In this document: piece by piece, positions 1 through 5,567 of the stretch
Position numbering within the stretch: the first letter of the stretch is position 1
How the letters are laid out: each line of letters begins with the position of its first letter
DNA from: Sediminibacterium sp.
GTDB lineage: Bacteria; Bacteroidota; Bacteroidia; Chitinophagales; Chitinophagaceae
Assembly (NCBI GenBank): GCA_030158535.1
Contig: JAOASV010000290.1
Span: forward strand, 1-5,567
DNA: 5,567 bases
Reading direction: 5' to 3'
Translations under genes and position numbers: made by a program
The notes under the pieces: generated by a model
The model's database searches: none
What the model saw: only the letters and a program-made list of their open reading frames with translations
What the model was told of the DNA's origin: nothing

Positions 1-1871
1 TCTCTAATCACTGCGTGACGGTGACTAAATGTACCACGTTGTACGTCCTGACCACTCATACGAACAATATTGCCATCAATAAGGAGTGAACCATATGCCA
101 TTAACTCGGCAGTAGCCCAATCTACTTTTTGCTCGGCTTCCATGAGCTTGATTTTTTCCTGCAATAATTTTTCCACTTTTTTAAGTGGTTTAAAATCTTG
201 AGGGAATTGCATCAAACGCTCAAACATTAAATTAAATCTTTCTTGAGTAACAGCAGTAACAGGCGAAGACTGAAAATCTGCATCTGTTGCTTTACCCATA
301 TTTTGCCAAGCAAGTTCTGGCGCTTGGTATTTGTAAGGAAGTGGGTTTTGCTTTACTTCATCTAGGCGCTCTTGCAAATCTGCCCAGAACTTCTTTTCCA
401 TTTCTTTTGCTAAAGCCTGCGCTTCTGGCTCACCATTTTGGATTAAAAACTGCGTGTACGTTTCTCTCGGATTTTGATGCTTATCAATTAATGAATACAG
501 TTGAGGTTGTGTATACTTAGGATCATCACCCTCATTGTGCCCGTGTCTACGGTAACACACCATATCAATAAAAATATCCGAATTAAATTTTTGACGGTAA
601 CGTGTTGCAATTTCGGCACACTTAACAACCGCTTCTGCATCATCACCATTTACATGTAACACAGGCGCTTGCACCATGGCAGCAACCGATGTACAATAAT
701 CGGCACTTCTTGCATCATCAAAATCTGTGGTAAAGCCAATTTGGTTGTTGATCACAAAATGAATTGTGCCACCTGTATGATAACCACGAAGGTTACTCAT
801 TTGCAATACTTCATAGACAATACCCTGTCCTGCAACAGAAGCATCGCCATGAATTAATATAGGCAAGTATTTATCAAAAGCACTTTGATCTAGCACGTCT
901 GCTTTTGCTCTTGCAAAACCAAGTACTACTGGATCTACCGCTTCAAGATGTGAAGGGTTAGGTACTAATTTTAAATGAATCTTTTTCTGATCAGGTGTTG
1001 TAATTTCTGAACCATAACCCATATGGTATTTAACGTCGCCGCTACCCATGGTTTGATCGATAATAGCGGTTCCTTCAAACTCACTAAATATTTGCTCATA
1101 GGTTTTGCCCATGATGTTCGCAAGCACGTTTAAACGACCACGGTGCGCCATACCAATTACAACTTCTTGCACATCATGCGAAGCAGCGGTATTAATGATA
1201 GCATCTAATGCAGCAATCGTACTCTCTCCTCCTTCTAATGAAAATCTTTTTTGACCAATGTATTTGGTATGTAAAAACTTTTCAAAAATTACACCCTGAT
1301 TTAATTTTTCAAGGATGTGTTTCTTTTTATCTAAATGAATAGGCGCTTTAAAGTTGGTTTCCATTTCTGCAATCAAAAACGAAACCTTTTCTTTATTGCT
1401 AATATATTTAAACTCTGCGCCAACACTTGACGTGTAGCAGGTTTGTAAATGCGTTAAAATATTTTTTAAAGTAGCTGCACCAAGTCCAACAAATTTTCCT
1501 GCTTGAAAAGTTTGCGACAAATCAGAATCAGATAATCCAAAATAAGATAAATCTAAATTGGCCTGTCTGTCTTTACGCGGTCTAATTGGATTTGTTAACG
1601 CCAATAAGTGACCTCTATTTCGATAACCCAAAATAAGGCGGTACACATTGATTTCTTTTTGCCAATCGATACCTGCATTACTTGTTGTAGAAGAAGTAGC
1701 TACAGATGCAGCTGCTCCAGTCCCTGCATGGCCATTAGAAACGGCAAAATCAAAGCCTTCAAAAAACTTTTTCAAGTCTGGATCTACAGAACTTGGATCT
1801 TGTACAAATGCTTTATAGGTCTCTTCTATAAAAGCTGGATGCGAATTGGTTATATAAGAAAAATCCTTCAT
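1..1871 (-). CDS. sucA: 2-oxoglutarate dehydrogenase E1 component (SucA), partial, C-terminus beyond left edge
   Basis: Thiamine-diphosphate-dependent decarboxylase subunit of the cytoplasmic 2-oxoglutarate dehydrogenase complex; it decarboxylates 2-oxoglutarate and passes the succinyl group to the lipoyl domain of E2 (TCA cycle). Seen: 623 codons read leftwards. Residues 1-45 match the E1o N-terminal segment (SHPAFIEETYKAYLQDP, then SVDPDLKKFFEGF). An Ala/Ser/Thr-rich linker follows to about residue 67. Then come MAHRGRLNV (241-249), YHMGYG (282-287), the ThDP/Mg motif GDAS (342-345) with NNQIG (375-379), HVNGDDAEA (406-414) and RRHGHNEGDDP (441-451). The pyrimidine-binding domain starts at DWATAE (584-589), and SGQDVQRGTFSHRHAVI (606-622) lies at the edge. 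The family is usually about 900-950 residues, so roughly 300 are missing. The start is well bounded: an in-frame TAA lies at 1881-1883, four codons upstream of the ATG. The order of motifs separates E1o from pyruvate dehydrogenase E1. sucB would often follow, off-window (inference). Confidence 0.97.
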   Translation of the reverse strand, partial: MKDFSYITNSHPAFIEETYKAFVQDPSSVDPDLKKFFEGFDFAVSNGHAGTGAAASVATSSTTSNAGIDWQKEINVYRLILGYRNRGHLLALTNPIRPRKDRQANLDLSYFGLSDSDLSQTFQAGKFVGLGAATLKNILTHLQTCYTSSVGAEFKYISNKEKVSFLIAEMETNFKAPIHLDKKKHILEKLNQGVIFEKFLHTKYIGQKRFSLEGGESTIAALDAIINTAASHDVQEVVIGMAHRGRLNVLANIMGKTYEQIFSEFEGTAIIDQTMGSGDVKYHMGYGSEITTPDQKKIHLKLVPNPSHLEAVDPVVLGFARAKADVLDQSAFDKYLPILIHGDASVAGQGIVYEVLQMSNLRGYHTGGTIHFVINNQIGFTTDFDDARSADYCTSVAAMVQAPVLHVNGDDAEAVVKCAEIATRYRQKFNSDIFIDMVCYRRHGHNEGDDPKYTQPQLYSLIDKHQNPRETYTQFLIQNGEPEAQALAKEMEKKFWADLQERLDEVKQNPLPYKYQAPELAWQNMGKATDADFQSSPVTAVTQERFNLMFERLMQFPQDFKPLKKVEKLLQEKIKLMEAEQKVDWATAELMAYGSLLIDGNIVRMSGQDVQRGTFSHRHAVIR

Positions 1872-1909
1872 GTGATAGTCTTAGGCGTCTAATTTATCAA
1901 ATTGCCGAG

Positions 1910-1917
1910 CAAATATC
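1910..1917 (-). promoter_or_regulatory. candidate sucA promoter, -7 element
   Basis: On the minus strand this reads GATATTTG, one mismatch from the Bacteroidota -7 consensus TAnnTTTG. It would start transcription near 1904-1906, giving a leader of about 35 nt before the sucA ATG. No clear TTTG lies at the -33 position; that region is a pyrimidine tract on this strand (purines at 1924-1943 on the plus strand). The sequence match is seen; promoter function is inference and weak. Confidence 0.3.
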
Positions 1918-1989
1918 GGTCATAAAAAGGAGAAAAAAAGGGGTAATTTCATTGAAAATTAAGGAAATCGATGTTTTTTTTGAATAAAA

Positions 1990-2021
1990 TTTCAAACTTT
2001 CAGCTCTAGGCCTTACCTTTG
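1990..2021 (+). promoter_or_regulatory. rpsT promoter, Bacteroidota sigma-ABfr type
   Basis: TACCTTTG at 2014-2021 matches the Bacteroidota -7 consensus TAnnTTTG exactly. A TTTC at 1990-1993, one base from the -33 consensus TTTG, lies 20 nt upstream, which is acceptable spacing. Transcription would begin near 2026-2028, leaving a leader of under 20 nt that is A/T-rich and has no Shine-Dalgarno sequence, as is usual in this phylum. The start site itself is inferred. Confidence 0.65.
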
Positions 2022-2044
2022 CCGTCCTGAAAAATAATTAGAAC

Positions 2045-2299
2045 ATGGCAAACCATTCAGCTACTAAAAAAGATATGAGACAAGCGGCTAAGCGTCGCGA
2101 GCGTAACCGTTACTATGGTAAAACTACCCGTAATGCAGTTCGTGAACTTAAAGCTGGCTCAGATACCAAAGCTTACACAGAAGGATTACCAAACGTCATT
2201 TCGATGATTGATAAACTAGCTAAGCGTGGTATTATCCACAAAAACAAAGCTGCAAACTTAAAGAGCAAATTAGCCAAAAAGGCTGTTGTTGCTGCATAA
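2045..2299 (+). CDS. rpsT: 30S ribosomal protein bS20
   Basis: Primary 16S rRNA-binding protein of the small ribosomal subunit, acting in early 30S assembly. The product is 84 residues, the usual bS20 length, and is very rich in Lys/Arg. Family hallmarks are visible: MANHSATKKDMRQAAKRRER at the N-terminus, RNRYYGKTTRN (residues 20-30), and the C-terminal helix segment DKLAKRGIIHKNKAANLKSK (residues 57-76), followed by an Ala/Val tail. The ATG at 2045 is the only sensible start, because the conserved MANHSA begins there. It has no Shine-Dalgarno sequence; the preceding bases are A/T-rich (AATTAGAAC). It is transcribed away from sucA and closed by a strong terminator, so it is probably a single-gene transcript. 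bS20 represses its own translation in E. coli, but no such structure is evident in this very short leader. Confidence 0.97.
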   Translation: MANHSATKKDMRQAAKRRERNRYYGKTTRNAVRELKAGSDTKAYTEGLPNVISMIDKLAKRGIIHKNKAANLKSKLAKKAVVAA

Positions 2300-2311
2300 G
2301 TTAAACTGCAA

Positions 2312-2339
2312 GATAGATACTTATCAACTTTGATAGATA
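2312..2339. repeat. short direct repeat with a nested inverted repeat after rpsT
   Basis: GATAGATA occurs at 2312-2319 and again at 2332-2339, a 20-nt period. Between and overlapping them is the perfect dyad TATCAA-ct-TTGATA (2322-2335). It lies in the rpsT 3' UTR, just ahead of the terminator. The sequence pattern is real; any function (RNA end processing or a protein site) is unknown, and in AT-rich DNA it may be chance. Confidence 0.35.
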
Positions 2340-2344
2340 TTATT

Positions 2345-2373
2345 AAAACCAACCCTGCGGGTTGGTTTTTTTT
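2345..2373 (+). terminator. intrinsic terminator of rpsT
   Basis: Perfect 11-bp stem AAAACCAACCC (2345-2355) / GGGTTGGTTTT (2359-2369) closed by a TGC loop, running into a T-run that ends at 2373 (eight Ts from 2366). It lies 45 nt after the rpsT stop and 30 nt before the guaA start, so it should insulate guaA from rpsT transcription. On the opposite strand the stem is followed by only a short T stretch, so it is mainly a plus-strand terminator. Confidence 0.92.
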
Positions 2374-2398
2374 GTGCTCCTAATTTCAATTAACTTCG
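2371..2398 (+). promoter_or_regulatory. candidate guaA promoter overlapping the rpsT terminator
   Basis: TTTG at 2371-2374 fits the Bacteroidota -33 element, and TAACTTCG at 2391-2398 fits the -7 element TAnnTTTG with one mismatch (C for T). The spacer is 16 nt, slightly short. The -33 box uses the last Ts of the rpsT terminator U-tract. The predicted transcription start (about 2403-2405) falls on or next to the guaA ATG at 2404, implying a leaderless or nearly leaderless mRNA. The motif match is seen; use in the cell is inferred. Confidence 0.5.
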
Positions 2399-2403
2399 CT
2401 GCT

Positions 2404-3939
2404 ATGACAGAAAAAATTCTTATCCTAGATTTTGGTAGCCAGTATACGCAGTTAATAGCTAGAGCCGTTAGAGAGGCCAATGTGTATTGTGAAATCATCC
2501 CCTTTCATAAGTCTTTTACTTTTGAGCCCGGATTAAAAGGAATCATATTAAGTGGATCTCCATTTAGTGTGAATGAAGAAAACGCTCCTGTTGTAGACAT
2601 TGCAAGCTTTATACAAAACGTTCCGGTACTCGGCGTTTGCTATGGCGCTCAATTAACCGCTAAAACATTTGGTGGCACGGTCAATAAATCTAACAAAAGA
2701 GAATACGGCCGCGCACACTTACAAATACAAGAACAAGATACTTTACTTGCTGGCGTTGATAATGGATCTCAAGTGTGGATGAGCCATTCTGATTCTATTG
2801 TTGCTTTACCTGAAGGATTTCAAATTACAGCAACCACCGAAAGTATTCCTATCGCAGCATTTAAAAAAACAACCACAGATACACATCCTTTATTTGGATT
2901 ACAATTTCATCCAGAAGTATACCACTCTACGCAGGGTAAATTAATTATTAAAAACTTTTTGGTGAACACCTGCGGATGTAGCCGAAACTGGACGCCTGCT
3001 TCATTTGTAACAGAAACCGTTGCCGCATTAAAAGAGCAGATTGGAGACCGTCAAGTAATTATGGCGCTTAGTGGTGGCGTAGATAGCACCGTTGCAGCCA
3101 CGCTTATTAGCAAAGCCATTGGCAACAGACTACATGGTATTTTTGTAGACAATGGTGTGCTTCGTCAAGGCGAGTTTGAACAAGTGTTAGAGATGTACAA
3201 AGAGCTTGGACTTAATGTAACGGGCATCGATGCAAAAGAAAGATTCTACGCAGATTTAAAAGATAAAACAGATCCGGAAGCTAAAAGAAAAGTAATTGGC
3301 AAATTATTTATTGATGTTTTCCAAGAAGAAGCTGCTAAAGTAAAAGACGTAAGTTTTTTAGGACAGGGTACTATCTATCCAGATGTTATTGAAAGCGTTA
3401 GTGTTCATGGACCTTCACAAACCATCAAGTCACACCACAACGTGGGAGGCCTTCCGGACACCATGCACTTATCACTCGTAGAACCACTTAGGTATTTATT
3501 TAAAGATGAAGTACGCAGAGTGGGTCTAGAGCTTGGCATTCCAGCCGACATGATTAATAGACATCCTTTTCCTGGACCAGGACTTGCCATCAGAATACTT
3601 GGCGAAGTAAATGCTGAAAAAGTAGCTTTATTACAAGCAGCAGACGCCATTTATATGAATGCCTTAAAATCACATAATTTATATACCGAAGTTTGGCAGG
3701 CAGGTACAATTTTACTTCCTGTAAAAAGTGTGGGCGTAATGGGTGACGAAAGAACCTACGAGTTTACGGTTGCACTAAGAGCCGTAACCTCAGTTGATGG
3801 CATGACTGCCGATTGGGCTCATTTACCGTATTCATTTTTAGCGCATGTTTCCAATGAAATTATCAATCAGGTAAGAGGCATCAATCGTGTAGTATATGAC
3901 ATTAGTAGTAAACCCCCTGCTACCATTGAGTGGGAGTAA
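2404..3939 (+). CDS. guaA: GMP synthase (glutamine-hydrolysing)
   Basis: Cytoplasmic enzyme of the last step of GMP synthesis: XMP + ATP + glutamine give GMP + AMP + PPi + glutamate. The 511 residues match the full-length bacterial two-domain form. The class I glutamine amidotransferase domain (about 1-195) has DFGSQYTQLIAR (9-20), nucleophile Cys79 in GVCYGAQ, and His169/Glu171 in FHPEV, so the triad is complete. The ATP-pyrophosphatase domain carries the P-loop SGGVDS (223-228) and GQGTIYPDVIES. The C-terminal XMP-binding/dimerisation domain has RHPFPGPGLAIRI and ends in the family signature SKPPATIEWE. The reading frame stays open upstream to a TTG at 2362, but that lies inside the terminator hairpin and would add 14 non-family residues; MTEKILILDFGSQ at 2404 is the family N-terminus. 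The next gene starts 11 nt after the stop. Confidence 0.98.
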   Translation: MTEKILILDFGSQYTQLIARAVREANVYCEIIPFHKSFTFEPGLKGIILSGSPFSVNEENAPVVDIASFIQNVPVLGVCYGAQLTAKTFGGTVNKSNKREYGRAHLQIQEQDTLLAGVDNGSQVWMSHSDSIVALPEGFQITATTESIPIAAFKKTTTDTHPLFGLQFHPEVYHSTQGKLIIKNFLVNTCGCSRNWTPASFVTETVAALKEQIGDRQVIMALSGGVDSTVAATLISKAIGNRLHGIFVDNGVLRQGEFEQVLEMYKELGLNVTGIDAKERFYADLKDKTDPEAKRKVIGKLFIDVFQEEAAKVKDVSFLGQGTIYPDVIESVSVHGPSQTIKSHHNVGGLPDTMHLSLVEPLRYLFKDEVRRVGLELGIPADMINRHPFPGPGLAIRILGEVNAEKVALLQAADAIYMNALKSHNLYTEVWQAGTILLPVKSVGVMGDERTYEFTVALRAVTSVDGMTADWAHLPYSFLAHVSNEIINQVRGINRVVYDISSKPPATIEWE

Positions 3940-3940
3940 A

Positions 3941-3952
3941 ATAACATGTTAT
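3941..3952. repeat. 12-bp perfect palindrome at the guaA/binding-protein junction
   Basis: ATAACATGTTAT is its own reverse complement and fills most of the 11-nt gap, reaching into the ATG at 3951. It also holds an ATG at 3946 opening a two-codon ORF (ATG TTA TGA) whose stop overlaps the real start. It could be a weak RNA hairpin, a dyad protein site or chance; the sequence cannot tell these apart. Confidence 0.3.
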
Positions 3953-5102
3953 GAAAAGTAGCCTACCGTATACTACACTATTTGTTTTATTGCTAAGCTG
4001 CTTTGCCAACACATATGCACAAACTGCCTTAACAGTTCAAGAACGCAAAACAATTGCTGTATTTATTCCCCTTGAAATTGACGCTGCCTTTAATGGCCCC
4101 GACTATATTTTAGGCAATAATAATTTGCCTAAAACCATGCTCCCAGGGCTTGATTTTTACAACGGTGTTTTAATGGCCATCGACTCATTAAAAAAAACGA
4201 ACGCCTCACTTGATATCCGCATCATCGATACCAAACAAAAAAATACTTCATTAGCAACTATTCTTTCCGATTCGAGTCTACAAAAAACAGCACTCATTAT
4301 CAGTGCCGTTACCAATAGAGCCGACACAAAACTCATTGCCGACTTTGCGCTCGCACACCAAGCACCCATGGTATCAGCTGTTTTTCCGAACGATGCTGGC
4401 GTTACCAATAACCCGTTTTTTACCGTTTTAAACCCAACACTTAAAACACAGTGTGAGGCTATTAGTAGTTATCTGCAAAATAACTTTGCTAAAAACACCA
4501 TATTGTATTGTAAGAAAAAAGGAACCACCGAAGATTATATTCAAAATCTTATTACAGCTACCAATAACAAACCAGCACTCTCCTTTTCACAAATAGAATT
4601 GCAGGACAGCATCGCTTTTGGCGACATCCTCCCATATTTAGATTCTACCAAACAAAATATAATTATGTGCGGCAGCTTAAAAGAAAGCTTTGGTTCTTCA
4701 ATTGTAAAAATACTGAATGAAAATCCAGCTTATAAAGCCACTGTTATTGGCATGCCAACCTGGGATGGTGATAAATCGTTTAACGCTACTAATGTTGAAA
4801 TCATTTATGCAAGCCCCTACTATTTTAATGGCAATGAAAAACTTTTAAAACAATTAACAGCTGCCTATAAACTTAAATACTTAGGTCGCCCAAGCGATCA
4901 ATTTTTTAAGGGCTTCGAAACCCTGCTATATTTTACAGCTGGATTGTTTTCAAAATCATCAAGCGTGTTTAACAACTTTAAATTAATGCCGGTATATAAT
5001 AGTAGTATTAAAAGTCAAATAGACTACCAAGAAAATAAAAATCTATATTTTTTTAGGAAACAAAACGGCCAACTTAAATCAGCCAAAGCTAGCTCCTATT
5101 AG
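3951..5102 (+). CDS. exported type 1 periplasmic-binding-fold protein (ABC substrate-binding/receptor-like)
   Basis: Predicted exported protein of 383 residues; ligand unknown. Seen: a signal peptide with a hydrophobic core LFVLLLSCFA (10-19) and a likely signal peptidase I site after TYA (21-23), before Gln24. The LLSC at 14-17 also resembles a lipobox, so a lipoprotein is possible. The mature part looks like two alternating alpha/beta lobes: TIAVFIPL (34-41), LPGLDFYNGVLMAIDSL (64-80), DIRIIDTK, a second strand set around NIIMCGS (Cys240), then YASPYYFNGN (286-295) and DQFFKGFETLLYF (316-328), where amino-acid-binding (LivK-like) proteins carry their C-terminal crossover helices. From memory, related Bacteroidota proteins often have LysM domains; none is visible here. 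It starts 11 nt after guaA with no promoter or terminator between, so co-transcription is likely. No permease or ATPase gene is in view. The fold call is fairly sure, the function is not. Confidence 0.75.
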   Translation: MKSSLPYTTLFVLLLSCFANTYAQTALTVQERKTIAVFIPLEIDAAFNGPDYILGNNNLPKTMLPGLDFYNGVLMAIDSLKKTNASLDIRIIDTKQKNTSLATILSDSSLQKTALIISAVTNRADTKLIADFALAHQAPMVSAVFPNDAGVTNNPFFTVLNPTLKTQCEAISSYLQNNFAKNTILYCKKKGTTEDYIQNLITATNNKPALSFSQIELQDSIAFGDILPYLDSTKQNIIMCGSLKESFGSSIVKILNENPAYKATVIGMPTWDGDKSFNATNVEIIYASPYYFNGNEKLLKQLTAAYKLKYLGRPSDQFFKGFETLLYFTAGLFSKSSSVFNNFKLMPVYNSSIKSQIDYQENKNLYFFRKQNGQLKSAKASSY

Positions 5103-5567
5103 GCTTTAATGGGTTTTTTGCTTTGAGTTTCATGTAATCCAAAAAGTAAATAAGCTTACACGTAATTTCATTGCCATGAGGCTGCTGAAACACAGCTCTT
5201 GCATTGGTCGTATAATTTTTATGAGACTCGTAAGGCAAATTAAAATCTGACCCTAACCAGTTTTTCCATCCTACAATAAACCTGCTTCCATAAGCAAAAT
5301 CCCAAGTATAAAACATATCAATATTAAAGACATTAAAGTTTTGATTTTTCCCAGACACAAAAGGAATTTCAGTGATACCACCACTAGGTGTAACATTAAA
5401 GAAGGTTTCATACTCTACCTTACTCCAGTAATGTCTTGCACGCGCAGATAAATTCATGCGGGCATTAAAACTATAAATAGCGTTTACGATACTATTTACC
5501 GTGGTTACTTTTCGGCGGCCCGCAATAGGTACCCCTGCAGCATTTCTAAAGGCATAACCATACTGCC
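5089..5567 (-). CDS. DUF5916-like outer-membrane beta-barrel protein, C-terminal part only
   Basis: The last 158 residues of a larger protein whose N-terminus lies beyond the right edge. An ATG at 5457 is internal: the frame is open to the edge, and upstream residues (AGRRKVTTVNSIVNAIYSFN) continue the same beta-strand pattern. The segments RARHYWSKVEY, FNVFNIDMFYTWDFAYGSRF and CKLIYFLDYMKLK closely resemble, from memory, the C-terminal barrel of DUF5916 proteins, which commonly carry an N-terminal family 9 carbohydrate-binding domain. The alternating aromatic/polar residues suit transmembrane beta-strands of an outer-membrane barrel. The biological role of the family is not established. Beyond the final strand (LIYFLDYMKL) there is a short basic tail, KAKNPLKPNRS, whose codons run to the TAG at 5089-5091 and overlap the convergent gene by 14 nt. 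Family membership is recalled rather than searched. Confidence 0.8.
   Translation of the reverse strand, partial: QYGYAFRNAAGVPIAGRRKVTTVNSIVNAIYSFNARMNLSARARHYWSKVEYETFFNVTPSGGITEIPFVSGKNQNFNVFNIDMFYTWDFAYGSRFIVGWKNWLGSDFNLPYESHKNYTTNARAVFQQPHGNEITCKLIYFLDYMKLKAKNPLKPNRS

Noticed and set aside
287..857. Open plus-strand frames at 287-520 and 669-857
   Set aside because: They lie antisense to well-conserved sucA codons, including the HGHNEGDDP and ThDP motifs, and their products are low-complexity Cys/Leu-rich translations with no family resemblance.
1608..1892. Plus-strand 94-residue frame
   Set aside because: It is antisense to the sucA N-terminus, which matches the E1o family residue by residue; the frame has no promoter and an implausible composition.
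1979..1982. TTTG at the end of the T-run as the rpsT -33 box
   Set aside because: It is 31 nt from the -7 element, too far; the TTTC at 1990-1993 with 20-nt spacing fits better.
3405..3650. Minus-strand 81-residue frame inside guaA
   Set aside because: It is a shadow of the conserved GMP synthase C-terminal domain (the PFPGPGLA region).
4157..4408. Minus-strand 83-residue frame inside the binding-protein gene
   Set aside because: It is antisense to a coherent exported alpha/beta protein and has no start context or recognisable motif.
5089..5457. A complete 122-residue gene starting at the ATG at 5457
   Set aside because: The frame remains open to the window edge and the upstream residues continue the barrel pattern, so this Met is internal to a larger truncated gene.
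1..5567. A novel multigene defence, mobile or biosynthetic system
   Set aside because: No repeats, integrase, transposase, toxin, nuclease or RNA-template features were seen; three of the five genes are core housekeeping genes with intact motifs.

Overview
The window looks like ordinary chromosome from a member of the Bacteroidota. It is AT-rich. Its promoters fit the Bacteroidota pattern (TAnnTTTG at -7), there are no clear Shine-Dalgarno sequences before the genes, and one gene encodes an outer-membrane protein resembling the DUF5916 family common in this phylum. The DNA does not fix the genus; a Chitinophaga/Sphingobacteria-type relative is a guess.

Layout. Positions 1-1871 (minus strand) hold the N-terminal two thirds of sucA, the E1 subunit of 2-oxoglutarate dehydrogenase, cut by the left edge. 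A divergent 173-nt region (1872-2044) separates it from rpsT (ribosomal protein bS20, 2045-2299, plus), which carries a good Bacteroidota-type promoter. A strong intrinsic terminator (2345-2373) follows rpsT. Next is guaA (GMP synthase, 2404-3939, plus), whose likely promoter begins in the U-tract of that terminator and predicts an almost leaderless mRNA. Eleven bases after guaA comes an exported protein with a type 1 periplasmic-binding fold (3951-5102, plus), probably in the same transcript. It converges on, and overlaps by 14 nt, the 3' end of a minus-strand gene for a DUF5916-like outer-membrane beta-barrel protein (5089 to beyond 5567), cut by the right edge.

Function. sucA (TCA cycle), rpsT (30S ribosome assembly) and guaA (GMP synthesis) are housekeeping genes with intact catalytic motifs. 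The two envelope genes are less well understood. The binding protein has no transporter genes beside it and may be a periplasmic sensor or envelope factor rather than an ABC uptake component. I saw no mobile element, CRISPR array, tRNA or rRNA, and no convincing new multigene system. The points most worth a second look are the terminator/promoter overlap before guaA, the guaA-linked orphan binding protein, and the overlapping convergent 3' ends.
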